A program made the position numbers and the translations under genes. A DNA stretch of 64,000 bases from Pomacea canaliculata (lineage: Eukaryota > Mollusca > Gastropoda > Architaenioglossa > Ampullariidae). How positions within the stretch are numbered: the stretch's first letter is position 1; each line of letters opens with the position of its first letter. Shown piece after piece: positions 38,801-50,560 of this stretch. Where the stretch lies: the NCBI RefSeq assembly GCF_003073045.1, contig NC_037590.1, forward strand, positions 44,928,296-44,992,295. Direction: 5' to 3'. The notes under the pieces are model-generated. The model worked only from the letters and a program-made list of their open reading frames with translations, was not told where the DNA came from and did no database searches.

Positions 38801-41800
38801 CTCACCAGGCCATATTTACAAGGCAAGTTTTGGGACATCATTATGTGCACCAGAAAATTCCCCTTTTATTGAGACAGGATGTAACACAGCTGCTGATCAG
38901 CACTCAAACTTTACTGAGAGCCTGGCAGATGTGTTTAATTTACTCCAAGTACCCTGCCTCTGAACAACTTACAGCTGCTAAACAGAGGACACTCAAAACC
39001 ACTCCAGTTTTAACTGATTAGGTTCTTTGAAGTTATCAATGATCCTGGCTCTTTTTGTTGCAGTTCAGCAGTGGTGGAAACCTCCAATGTAGAGGATGTG
39101 TGGCATTGCCTTAACAGTTGTCTTCAACTGGAGATCGATCACAGAGAGATTTCCATGAAAGCTATGCATATGCAGCTAAATGGTTTGTTGGTTAAAAATC
39201 AGTTTCCCTGACTGTATCTTTTATGTGTGTGGATCTTTGTGCTTTTTGAGATAATGTATGTAGTGCTTGTATGCTTTCTCTTCAGAGCATCACAATTTCT
39301 TTATGATTCTGAATTTGAAATTGTGTTTTTTGATGGATGGACTCTCGCTACTTGTGCTTTGTCTAAGCAAATATATTCCATATTTTTTTTGACTATACTA
39401 CCTAGAAACGATGCTATTTACATTTCTTTGCCTCCCTATTTCACATTTTTTTATGTGGTTCTTTTGTTTGAAAAAAAAAATTTTTTTTTGGTCCAATAGA
39501 AGAGGCACAGAAGTGGAAAAGAAGACTTGAGCAGCCTTCAGATCAGTCAGATTCAACGCCATATGTGTTTTCGTTTGATAGAAGAGTGCACAACATAAAA
39601 GCGAGAGAAGGAATAAGCTGCCCTTTATCAGACTCCACTTTTTCAGAACATGAATCTTCACATAGGCTGGGATACCCAAACTATGGATCACTGGGGGAGG
39701 TACAAAACTGGCCTACAGTTGGGTCAACAGAAATACGGACAGCATCCTACAAAGAGGAACTGGGAATGCAGTCCATGATATCACCCAAACTGCCAAATAT
39801 AGCCAATGCACAAGTGTCTCAGCAGCATTTTGAAACTCCTACACCAGAAGAGGTGATGAAGACTTTGACAGAACCATCTGCCCCAGCAAATATTGGAATT
39901 ATTCCTGGAAATTGTGGAACCTCACATGAGGTCAGCTCATCAACAACAGCAAATCCAGCAAGAACAGATTTGCCATGTGTGCAGGAGACAAAGAGCTCAT
40001 TGACAACACTAGAGCGCAAAGATTCTGAGATTAAAAGGCCACCTTTGCTTCTGAGAGCACTTCGTCAACAAGTCACAGGCATGATCAAGAAAGAAAAAAG
40101 CTCAGAGAAAGCTGAGACAGAAAAATCAAGTCAGAAGGACAAAAGTTCAGAGAAAGCTGGGACAGAAAAATCAAGTCAGAAGGACAAAAGTTCAGAGAAA
40201 GCTGAGGCAGAAACATTAAATCAGAAGGAAAAAAGTTCAGAGAAAGCTGGGGCAGAAAAATCAAGTCAGAAAGACAAGAAGGAAGAGAATAAAGTTCCCA
40301 GACAGGCAGACACAGATACAGATACAGATGAAGTGAAAAAGGAGCAGAATAGCTCAGGAGAAGAGAGAGAGAGGAAAGGGAAAAAAGAGAGACAAAGTCG
40401 ATTCTCCAACAGAATTGGAACCAGAGGAATACAAATATCAAGAAGATACAAATTCTGGAGCAGGGAAACAGCAGTGGACAGAGGTGCGTGATATTCTGGA
40501 AAAAAAGCGCAAGGAAATTGAGGAACAGTTGGTGAAGAAGGAAAAAGAGAATGCCATCCAGTATGAGCTAAAGAAAAGAAACAACGAGAGACCAAAAGAA
40601 AAAACAGTGGACAATCTGAAAAGAAGGAAAACAGAAACTGATGAGGCAATCCAGAGAAGGAGGAGAAGGGGTGAAAATGAATCACATGCACATAGATCAC
40701 GCATGCAGCTGGACAGAGAGCAGAGGAGATCAGCACAGATTGACGATTTTATAAAACCAGGTAAGTGTTAAGTACTGCGGAAAACATTACATTGTCTCAT
40801 TAGTGTTATGATATTTTGTGGCTTGCCTTCATCCATTCTGCAGGTGGATATTCATTTACTTCAGCTACCGACTGTGATGCCAATTCCCAATACATATGCA
40901 TGTCAACTATAACAAAAACTGAAGGACAGGGTTACCTGTGACAAAGTTAGTTAAAGCTTAACACTTTTGAGGAGGAGAAGTGGGTTTGTGTAAACAATAA
41001 AAATAATTGTAAGAAACTTCCTGTAGACTTGTTTTTTAAACCAGAGAGATCATTTTATCCTACACTGGTTCTTCATGCCATAAACTTAACTTGGCTAGTT
41101 CCATGCTGGCACCATTTATAGATCTTATGTATAGTAGCATATATCAACAGCGAATTTTTAGGATTGTATTTCTTTGAATATTAATTAATTGTTTAATAAA
41201 TGTTCTCAAGGCATTAATTTATATTGCTTTTATGCAAATTTTACATTTCCTTAATTTTCTCTTTAAGTTGATTTCAACACTAATTGCATGCCATGTTTAA
41301 GAAATATTTTGTTATTGGTTTGGATAGCACATCATTTAAACTGATGTGTTTAATTATTCCAGCTCCTCCAGAACTGGCACATAAAAGCAGAGGCATTGAA
41401 TGGTCAAAGCGGAGCCTAGACACTTCTTTCCATCCCCAAGGCCTTGTGACAGAGCAGGAGACTGTCAATCAGCAGCTGATGGGGTCCATAGCTTCAAGAA
41501 CTGGTCGGCTGCAAGAGACATTTTACAATCCGGCAGCCATACCTCGGACAGCATCATCAGATGTTGCATCTACAGTCATTAACACACATGGGCATCAAAT
41601 GCTTGTGCCCCTAACTAGCCAGAAATGTCCAGATACATTGAGTGGAATGGCGAGAATAAATTCACACGATGTCAACCAGCATGGCAGATTTGTTTCCATG
41701 GCAGCACCTGCTTATAGCCAGCAAGCATCCTTGGATGTCTCAAGGCTTTCAGGTCAGTCATCAGTTGGTGCTGTGTTGAGTGTTGACCAGCTGCCATCAG

Positions 41801-44800
41801 GAGGGTTAGCACAACACGGGTTTCTTAACCCGGCCATGCAGCAGACCCCTAAGAGCCGACTGACAGTGCAAGAAGCAGCTCTAGCAGTAGTTGAAGAGCT
41901 GGTGCAGCAAGGTCAGTCTCGTGACCTGGCGATGGTGCAAGTGCAGCAAGCCATGGCAGGGCTCCACACACCACTCTCAGGGCACCAGGATTCTGTAGGG
42001 AGGCTCGGTGAGCCTGGGCAGGCAAGACATGCCTCGGTTATTATGGATCATCGCCATGGAACTTCCATGCTGGGGCAAGAGGGCACAAGCCATCAACCTC
42101 CCAGTATACAAGTCTTTGATTCCACAGCAAACAGGCTGCCGCTGGGATCTGAAACATTCCAGCAAGCACAAAAGAAAGTTATCAGCAAGGATACACCTCT
42201 TGTAAATCAACAAAGATCTTCAGACATGCTGAGTTCCTTGCTGGAAGTCCCTGAGCAGGGTTTGACACTGGAAGAAGCTGGGCAGAAACTTGTCATACAG
42301 CTTGTTCAGCAGGGCCTGCCGATTGATGTAGCTCTGGCTAAAGTGAAGGAAGTTACAGCAAGCCTTTTGGAAAATAGGTCTGCAGAAAATCCAACTCTGC
42401 AACAGCTTCATCAGCTTGGCATCAAGAGTCCAGACAAACAGGAAATCATGTTAGGTTTGGAGACAGAGAAAATTAGTAGTGCTTGGCGAGGTGGAGGATT
42501 CATCAGTAGCCAGTGCTACTTTACAGAAACCTACTGTCAGATATTCAGGCACAGAGAACTTGTCCAGTCCACATTCTAGCGGGAAAGTTGCTTTAGGTAT
42601 GATCAACACTGTATCTCAGACAGCTGCCAACTTTGGATTATCACCAGCCAATATGTTCTCAGGAAGACCAGTTGTTTCATCTGCTGTCAACACAACTTCA
42701 CAGCAGTCTGCAACTTTTGGATTGTCAACAACAAAGAACTTCAGCAGCCCACTAGCTTCAGCTGCTGTCAGCATGACATCGCATAAAGAATTGGACTGTG
42801 GATCAGTCAGGGCAGATAACGTGAACAGAGGCCTCTCGGGCAGATCAGTGTTTTGCCCTGCTACCAGCAGTGTATCTTCCCAAAATGTGAACTATGGATC
42901 AGTCGGGGGAGATAATATAAACAGTGTAGTCTCTGACAGGCAAAGTGTTTCTCTTTCTGTTAGCAGTATGTCACAGAAGGCTGCCAACTATAAATCAGGG
43001 GTGGATAATCCAAGCAGCACTTTTACAGGCAGACCAGTTATGTCCACAGTTGTCTGTGCTGACTTGCAGAATATGGCAGATCTTGGATCTTTAGGAGCAG
43101 TTAATCCAGGTGGTTCGTGGTATGGCAGACCAGGCACGTCTTCCACTGTCAGGACTGGTCTGATGGCGACAGAGGAGGTGCAACTGCTGGAGCATGACAG
43201 ACTTCATGGTAAAGCCCAGGACTTGATTAGCTTCAGTGGCCGTTGCATGGCTGACAAGGGACTTCAGGTAGGAGAATGCTGGATTAGAACACATTTGTGT
43301 GTGTTTTTGATATGTATGTGTTTAAATATCACGTTTTGTAGGTAAGATGCAGTCCCAACTTGATTTTTCTTCAGTATCCATCCAACACAAACATTGTGTG
43401 TGGGGCAAGGAAGGCTATTTATGGGGATATATGATCCCTAACATCTGGGGACATCTGCCATAAAGTGCAGCCAGTGGCTAGGTTGATGAGATAATGAGTT
43501 GAGACTGTATTATGGAATAAAAATTTAGATAGTATAGTTTTCATAAATTGGACTATTTTTAAATGTTAGTTTATAGCATTTTGAACATCTTGGAGGAATA
43601 CTTTGGATTTTGCAGCCAGCAGAATCACCTAAATTTCCGTAAATTTTTTGTCTAGAGAAGTTTAGCCAAGGGAACACTTTTTTTTGTAGGGTTGAGAGAG
43701 AGTGTGAGAGAGAGAAAGAGAGGGAGAGAATGAAGAAATAATAATAACAGTTTCCTTGTATATCGCCTTATCCTCCCCTTTGAACAAGCTCAAGGTGCTT
43801 TACAGCTGACAGATGGTGGGACATGAAAATAAGCTGACATCAGAATGAAATGACTGTACTCCACGTCAAAGGTCAGCGTCGACACACACCCCAACACAAT
43901 CTGGAGGTCAAATATTAAACATGTCATACAAGCTGGAATTCACTCCATAGCAAATACTGTTCCAAATAGCACATCCAACTAGATGGTACCAGTCCCACTG
44001 AAATGACAAATGAGCCCAGCACACGCAAAAAGTTCACTGATCAACAAAGGTCAAGCGGACATGAAGCTCACTGAAGTGGGCCGATTGTCAAGTCTGCATG
44101 TCAAAAGGGAACTGTAGCCACTGAAATAAAGAGGCACCACACTCCACACACATGATGGCAGGCCCGTCAAAAACATATACAATCACAAGTCCAACACAAG
44201 GAAGATGTCAGATAAGACAAAAATACAACAGTGCTCTGTCCCCTTCAGCCATTTAAACAAGGGGCCATAACTAACGCTCTAGTATTAGAATAAAAGAACT
44301 TGAGGGCTAATATTATGTTAAACAAATGCCTTGTGTGCAGGCTGCTCAGAGGACAGATGTTCAAACCACTTCAGTAAATGCAAGACTTGAGCGAGCAGAC
44401 AAGCCATACTCTTGGAATCAGTGGAGCAATGATAACATGGGGAGGTCATCAAATGGGCGTCAGATTGAACTTGATCATCCAGCACTGCGTGGTCATCAAG
44501 CAAGCATGGATCAGTCTTACTCTCCTGTTCATTCACAACAAAATATTGCAGGTACTGAGGTGGGCCCTCTGCCATCTATGCTGTTCAGAAAGACCCTGGG
44601 GAGAGATATGTTGCCAACATGTCATCAGGAGGACACCTTAAGAGAGATACAATTTCAGAGGGCTGGGCATCATCATGACAATAAGGAGTCTCGCTCTTTC
44701 GTCAGCATAGCAAGAAATGAATCAGAAGAAAGGCAAGATGTGGCATCCTCCCAGATGAGAATGTCTCGAGAAAGAGACCAGCCATCTCAGCCGAGAGGCC

Positions 44801-45650
44801 AGAATGTAGAGGTCTTTATTCCTGCCAACAACCAGCTATTTCATTTTGCCCATCACAGCCAAATGTTAAAAGAATTTGGACACAAACCTCTGGAAGAACC
44901 TTGCCACCATTCCAAGATGCAGTGGTCATCATTTGAAAGAAGACAGGTTGAAAATGTGACAGATGGGAAAAGAGATCAAAGACTGGACAAAGGTGTGAGA
45001 AATGGGGACAGAGATCAAAGATGGAATGAAAATGTGAGACACCCACAAAGTGATCAAAGATGGGATGAAAATGTGAGACACACACAGATAGATCAAAGAT
45101 GGAATGAAAATGTGAGCCACTCACAAAGAGAACAAAGATGGGATGAAAATGTGAGACACCCACAGAGGGATCAAAGATGGGATGAAAGCTTCAGAAATGA
45201 GGCCAGAAATCAGAGATGGCCTGAAAGGGAAGAGATGCATCAACTTCAGCCTCAGAAAATTCCAGAGGGTTTTAGGCAAAATCACCCAGACAGGGAGGAA
45301 GATAGAGTGGACTGGGGTCCCTCTGATCAGATGATGCGAAATGATGACAGGGGCACACAAAGCACCATCTGGAACAACAGGTGAGTCACAGGTGCAGTGA
45401 TTTAGCACAGAATAGCACCTTGCACAGGTGAGTTGTTTGTCAGATGTACTGTGTTAGCACAAAAATACCTTTAAACAGACAAAGCATAAAATATATCAGC
45501 ATTTACATTTTGATATATATTTGCTTGTTTGGCATTTGGATTACTCTTGCCATTCATGGTTAACCTCTTTTACCTTTGATTGTGTGCATATGTGTGCTTG
45601 CTTACAGAAGGGACAATTATAACCAAAGGAGAAGGCAGAACTACTGTTGA
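32892..45650 (+). CDS. Gene D: large unrecognised protein with RRM-like and repeat regions (ten exons)
   Basis: Exons: 32892-33585, 33965-34112, 34574-34746, 35799-35858, 36743-36866, 39064-39182, 39500-40760, 41363-43267, 44341-45380, 45608-45650. All have GT-AG junctions and matching phases. The total is 5,567 nt; two one-base excesses (about 40370-40390 and about 42468-42475, both in A/G-rich runs) bring it to 1,855 codons with TGA at 45648-45650. Parts in order: acidic N-terminus (FDEYAIAAEMDFDGVDLEGD); NWVKDLWQARN; a Lys/Glu helix ending LRIPPSVESFMMP; the domain shared with gene C (DYQVRVHNF...LMVHLHSF...VAFEVWRRED); an RRM-like segment; a Lys-rich 15-residue repeat; a very basic charged helix (RKEIEEQLVKKEKEN); two homologous LVQQG helical repeats; Ser/Gly-rich low complexity; a 13-residue DQRW repeat and an Arg-rich tail (RRDNYNQRRRQNYC). 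Composition suggests a nuclear or nucleic-acid-binding protein; that is inference. I cannot name the family. Confidence 0.8.
36743..39182 (+). CDS. RRM-like segment of gene D (exons 5-6)
   Basis: Exon 5 (36743-36866) codes LKRSLFLINLPPSIDEFTLR followed by IVFPKAIKIG. Exon 6 (39064-39182) codes SSAVVETSNVEDVWHCLNSC. The order resembles an RRM: an RNP2-like strand (LFLINLP), a helix with PPSIDEFTLRIVFP, a strand, and then a helix EDVWHCLNS that looks like the second RRM helix (ED..KAL). A clear RNP1 octamer is missing where SSAVVETSN stands. Weak fold-level call from reading only. Confidence 0.4.
40096..40275 (+). repeat. Four 45-bp units coding KSSEKAxTEKSSQKD in gene D
   Basis: Four exact-length units of 15 residues: KSSEKAETEKSSQKD, KSSEKAGTEKSSQKD, KSSEKAEAETLNQKE and KSSEKAGAEKSSQKD. 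They are charged and probably disordered, lying inside exon 7. Confidence 0.9.
41860..42373 (+). other. Two homologous helical repeats (LVQQG motif) in gene D
   Basis: First copy 41860-41964: LTVQEAALAVVEELVQQGQS then RDLAMVQVQQAMAGL. Second copy 42262-42373: LTLEEAGQKLVIQLVQQGLP then IDVALAKVKEVTASLL. They are about 40-45% identical over 35 residues with no gap. Each reads as two amphipathic helices around a QQG turn. Possibly a small protein-binding domain (UBA-like in size); no family is recognised. Confidence 0.7.
43740..44230 (-). mobile_element. Probable SINE in intron 8 of gene D
   Basis: On the minus strand the end reads GTAAAGCACCTTGAGCTTGT, then GGGGAGGATAAGGCGATATA, then a run ending in (TTA)n. 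This is the common 3' end shared by many invertebrate SINEs and their L2/CR1-like partners (AAGCGCCTTGAGC...GGATAAGGCGCTATAT...ATTATT). The 5' limit is approximate; no A/B boxes were fixed. Confidence 0.6.
44974..45234 (+). repeat. 39-bp tandem repeat coding DQRWDENVRHPQR in gene D
   Basis: Six full 13-residue units plus a partial seventh: DQRLDKGVRNGDR, DQRWNENVRHPQS, DQRWDENVRHTQI, DQRWNENVSHSQR, EQRWDENVRHPQR, DQRWDESFRNEAR, NQRWPEREE. The QRW core is kept throughout. It lies near the C-terminus, in exon 9. Confidence 0.9.
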
Positions 45651-46354
45651 CAACTTCTTACCGCAAACACACAGATCTGAGTGGAACGGTCTGGAGCATA
45701 GAGTACAGAAGACACAAGCAGGTGTTCCAAAAAGCACTGAAAGTTTTGTGGTTTTATGACAGTCATCCTGCAGAAAACTAAAGATATGTGTTATTGTTGG
45801 AATTTGTAAATCTGGTTAAATTTGTTTTACTTATTGGATCATTGGAGCTATACAACATGTATAGGGAGACTGACTGGTGTAGACTGATCTCAATTGTGAT
45901 ACCTGTCATGATTTTCTCCTAAATACAAATAAGTAAATTGGCATGCTCAGACTAGCCTTAAAAGGAATCATACAGGTAATTCAGCTTGCAGGCAGATTAC
46001 TGGAGTAGTATTGTCATCATTTTATTATAAAAATGTGTGGTATTTACTATTGTGCTTAGGGGTGGGGATGGGTTAAGGCTTATAGATTGAAGTGAGAGCT
46101 TCTAGCATCTTAAGGTGATACCATAACAGAAAACCTAACTTTTTGTGACATGGGAAAGGTGGTTTGACCTCTTTCCAGTTCTTGAGGTTTGTATCTCATG
46201 AAAAGAACACTTCTTTGCTCAGAATTTATGAGTTTAATATTTTAAGTTCAGGCCTTGACCTTTGATTGTGATCCTTAGGTGGCCACAAATTTGAAGAACT
46301 TTAAAAAAAAAATCATAAAGTGTTAATGTGGCAGGAAAATTATTCAAAATTATC

Positions 46355-46360
46355 AATAAA
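46355..46360 (+). terminator. Candidate poly(A) signal of gene D
   Basis: AATAAA about 705 bp after the TGA, the first one in an AT-rich 3' region. Further candidates lie at about 46569-46580. Confidence 0.4.
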
Positions 46361-47929
46361 GTTCAAAGCTATGAGAAAGAAATCGTTCCTACCTCATTCT
46401 GTCATAAAATAACACTTTCTTTTTAATCCAAACAAAATAAGGTATATCAGATCTTATTTCCATTTACTATCAAAATACAAAAAGAATAATTTTGATAAAA
46501 GCTTAAGCAAAACAGATGATCACCAATATGCTATGTACTGGCTTTCATGGTTACACACTGTTTAGAAATGAATAAACATAATAAAGAACAACTTTTGTGT
46601 CAGAAATAAGCTAAAAAAAATATTCAAAATCATTGTCTTTGCATGGGCGTTTGTGTTGCTATTATTTTTGAAAGCACATCCAGAAAAATTCAAATCTTCA
46701 AATTAATATTTTTCGGCAATCATGTTAAGGGATGTAACTCTTTTCATAAGATTCACCTCTCTAAATGACTGGATTATATCCCTTTTTTTGTAGTAAAAGT
46801 TATTGAATGTGATAAACACTGGTGGGCAGCAAGGGCTTAATGTTTGTTGAAGAGCCAGACATTTGCCTGTCTCAGACTCAAAGAGCTGAATTAGTATTTT
46901 GAATTTAATTTTGCACTTGAAAGAAATGGCATGAGGTTTCTATTTTGAATCTAAAAATATTGGTAGTGAAGTTTGTGGTTTAAAGAAACAGATATTAAAA
47001 TTCCCTAAATCAAACAACAAATTTCCTGTACAAGATTTGAGAAAAAAGAATTAGTCAGGACTCTTATGGTCTGCATCAGACTAGAGTTAGTATGTGTAAG
47101 TTGTCCTGAGAGGTTTCATCATGTGAAAAATTTGTTAGTTCCCCCAAACACATTTCCATGTCAAACAGGTTCATTCTTATTGTGACTTTTCCTAGGTGCT
47201 TTCATGAATGGAGACTTTTATCTGTTTGTTGTTTTAACCTAACAGTAGAGTGAATGCTATTGCCAGACTATAAACATTAAAACACAAACCTTACCTTTCA
47301 GTCCGTGTAGCACACCAGTTCAGACCAAAACCATTCGTACCCATAAGGCAACGTAGTAATTCATTGTTAACTTGTTTAATGAAACATTGGAATTAACACA
47401 AAATACACATATTCAGTGATTTGTTTTCCTTTTTGCAAGAATGGTTAATATTTGAATTTAATGTGTGTGTACCAGTTTGTTTACAGTGGTGTTCATATTC
47501 CAAAAAAGAATTTCCATTATAAATGTTAAAACAGAAAAATATACCACAATCACATTCTGCAAAACATTCAATAATTTGCTGAATGTTCTGTGCCGGTATG
47601 TGAAGGCATGTTTCTGAGGAAAGTGCTAGAAGGGTAAACCTTCAAATTGGACAGTTTGACAAATGTGCATGAAATGTTATAAACATTCCCACTGAATACA
47701 AATATCAGAAAATTTACGTAAATAAAAACATCTGTTAAGGATTGAAAAAAGACAAAAACCATCAGAAAAAATATTTACAACGTATGTGAAATCATTAGTA
47801 AAACTGTCTGGTTCCTACAATAGCTGATTAATATATGTATACATTTCTCAGCTTGGGAACTGGTGCTGTCGGTAAAACATATGCACTACTTGGGATCAAC
47901 CATTTTTCTTTTTATGCAGAACACATTTG

Positions 47930-50560
47930 ATAAAAATCACCTGTGAACAGCAGAACAAGAAAATGACATCTTGCTTCTTGGTCTGGATGAAGAATGAAGT
48001 TGCCAGAAGTGATTCACACTGAATGGTCTGCTAGTGCCGAAATCTCCACCCTGCTTTTTTCTTATAGGTCTACTAAAATGTAATTTCTTAGCCGTGAGAA
48101 ATGCATGGCAAGAAAGTATTCACAATACGAAAACTGGAACGGCAGTGAGAAATAGCTTTCTTAAGCCATGTTTGGCTTTTTGATGATATCAAATTCTATT
48201 TTCCAGACCAGTAGCTATGTAAATAAAATCTGGCCTATCATTGATCCTTTCTGCCCCACTGCAGTTGATCATCTTCATTCTATTGGGCTGGATCCTTCAA
48301 CACTGTGCCCGTGTGTAGAGATGCTCAAGACCGCCCAGCTACAACTGACCCATAAGGTTGGGCCTTGTAACCTCTCCAGACCAGACGCCATAAAACTGGT
48401 TGACAAGTGTCATACCATGGTGAACACAAAAATGGCCACTGTACTGCTGAACTTTCTGTGCAGTGTCGGGCTGTCCAGTTATGGTTTTATGTTTTGTTGT
48501 CTTACAGCTCATTTTACACTGAGGATTTTTAACGAAAGAATTTTGACAACCAAAAAAGAATTATAGATGAATGGTTGATTACAGTCTGAAGTAATGTTTT
48601 ATGCTATTTTCATCTTGAATTTTACAAACTTTGAACAGTGCTTATTTTTAAAATCATATTTCTTTTAAGCATCTTGTTTATATTCATACAAATTAGCTTG
48701 TAGGTAAACAATGAGTAAATTATAGTGAACTGTGCTCAAGCAGATTTCCCAAGCATTTAAGCTGCAAAAATATACCCTTTCCAAAAGTTTTGCTCATGGA
48801 TAGTGTTAAAAAAATTTGGATAAAATAACTACCAAATCTTGAAGTGTATTTCTTAAATTAAGTGTCCAAAAATTGAAAGGAACCAGACTTGTTTGCATCA
48901 TTATATTACATATCAAAATCTATTATAGGTACAACATACATTTTTTTAAAGCAGCACCTCCAGTATTTCCACCACAAAATCCTAGTCTTTAACGGGTTCT
49001 TGTTTCTGTGTCAGCAATGAGGGTTACATAAAGTCAGTTCAAGATTTCTCACAAATATTGTGTTCTCTTAAGCACATTAAACAGTAACGAGTGAAATACA
49101 AAACCATGTATATATCTTCTGTATGGCAGAAAGTGCAAAAGCATTGAAAGGGTTTTTACTTGTCTAGCATATTTTTACTTGTGCAAGAAAATACAGGGCC
49201 TCAGTAGCACATATGTTTACCACTCTGATGTAAGGTTTGCAAACATCATCTGCAGAACAAGACACCTTCAGTGTCACATTCTGGAGGAAGTTGCCAAAGA
49301 TGATTCACACTTAGAGGTCACTTTATGGAGTAGCTTAAAAGTCTGGCTGTTAGGATGGTGCTTCATGTGGTTAACTCTAAAAGTTGTAGAAGACAGCATG
49401 CGAGTTCCACTGTGTGCTAATCTTGTTGCTGTCCACTCTCAAATAAAGAAAAATAGCATTCAAGCTTTGGCATTTTCATTATCATGGGAATATGTCAAAA
49501 GATCAAAACTCGTCGCATCTTTGATGTCACAATTCCAAAAAAATGACCAATATTATGTTCATCAAACTTGGCCTTATTTGCACTTAAACAGAAGACATGA
49601 GTCCCTCTGAAAGTGTTCAGAGCACTTTCAGAGGGTTGATGTCGCACAAACATTGTCCGTTTCTCTGCTAAACACAAATGCTTGCAAGTGCAGAGGTTCA
49701 GACTTCACAGCATTGGTCTGTAAACAGTATTTCCCCATAAACTGTTTGTGCAAGTAAACATCAGAGTACCATTCATAAGGTAGCACGTTTATCATTGTCA
49801 TAGCTTGGCAAACTCGTTGGTTAAGTGAGTGCAAGATTTGAAGGCTTCACAGCAATATAAGCTCTTCAAACTTCCCAACAAAAGTTTCAAGCATTTGCTA
49901 GAAGTGATTTACATTTCATGGTCTCTTTTTGGAGCAAAGTAAATGCTTCACTGTAAAACTGCTCTTCCCTCTTGGTTAACTTTTGTGTATTAAGAAGTAC
50001 AGCCCATAAGCATATGGTTGTTCAAAGATGTTATTCACAGCTCTAAATTTTGATGAAAAATGAAGCAGCCCTGCTGTTTGACTTCCTATCAGAAAATTGC
50101 TCCAACAAGATGACCATTATTATGCAAATCAAATCTGGCCTTGTGAACTTCACTGCACTTCTAAAAAGACAACAATCTGTCTAAATGTAACAAATGTGCC
50201 AAAGGTGATTCACTCCAAGAGTCTGTTTTTGGAGCTACTGCATTAAGCTGCAAAATAGTGTTTCACTGATTTACTCTAGATATGTTAAACTGAAGAAAGA
50301 AAGTTTGAAATCTTTCCACTAAATGATGATAACAGATTTTACATACAGCAAGATAAGGAGTGACTGCAAATTTTATTAAATTAAAGAATTTTCTGTTTTC
50401 ATTTTCCCCATTCCCTACTATATGCAAACAATATCAAATTTATATTATAAAAATAATTTAACACTCTGATATTACTATGTAGCTCCAAATCCTGACCAGA
50501 ATGTTGTGAATCAAACTTGACCTCACTTGAACATGTCCATGAAGTTCAAATAAACACGAG
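47930..50560. repeat. Diverged tandem repeat family (about 0.6-0.7 kb units)
   Basis: A motif recurs in the same orientation at about 47998 (GTTGCCAGAAGTGATTCACA), 49288 (GTTGCCAAAGATGATTCACA), 49897 (TTGCTAGAAGTGATTTACAT) and 50190 (TGCCAAAGGTGATTCACTCC), each followed by a (GA)GGTC(T)...TTTTGGAGC segment. A second motif recurs near 48215, 49535, 50108 and 50496 (ATGACCA.TATTATG...ATCAAA.TTGGCCTTA). Frames inside (48168-48566, 49179-49610) are poorly conserved between units, so coding is unlikely. Confidence 0.55.
49603..49635. repeat. Perfect 13-bp inverted repeat (hairpin)
   Basis: CCCTCTGAAAGTG (49603-49615), a 7-nt loop and CACTTTCAGAGGG (49623-49635), with imperfect extension outward (GACATGAGT / TTGATGTC). 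It lies within the diverged repeat family. Confidence 0.8.

Noticed and set aside
39565..39700. Treating the long frame from 39565 as a separate intronless gene
   Set aside because: A good acceptor at 39499 and phase agreement with exon 6 make it part of gene D.
40085..40736. Minus-strand Ser/Phe/Leu-rich frames opposite gene D exon 7
   Set aside because: Mirror frames of the Lys/Glu-rich coding repeat.
48168..48566. 132-codon frame downstream of gene D
   Set aside because: Lies in the diverged tandem repeat; the frame is not kept in the other units and shows no known motif.
49179..49610. 143-codon frame in the same repeat array
   Set aside because: Same reason; composition is unlike the real exons nearby.
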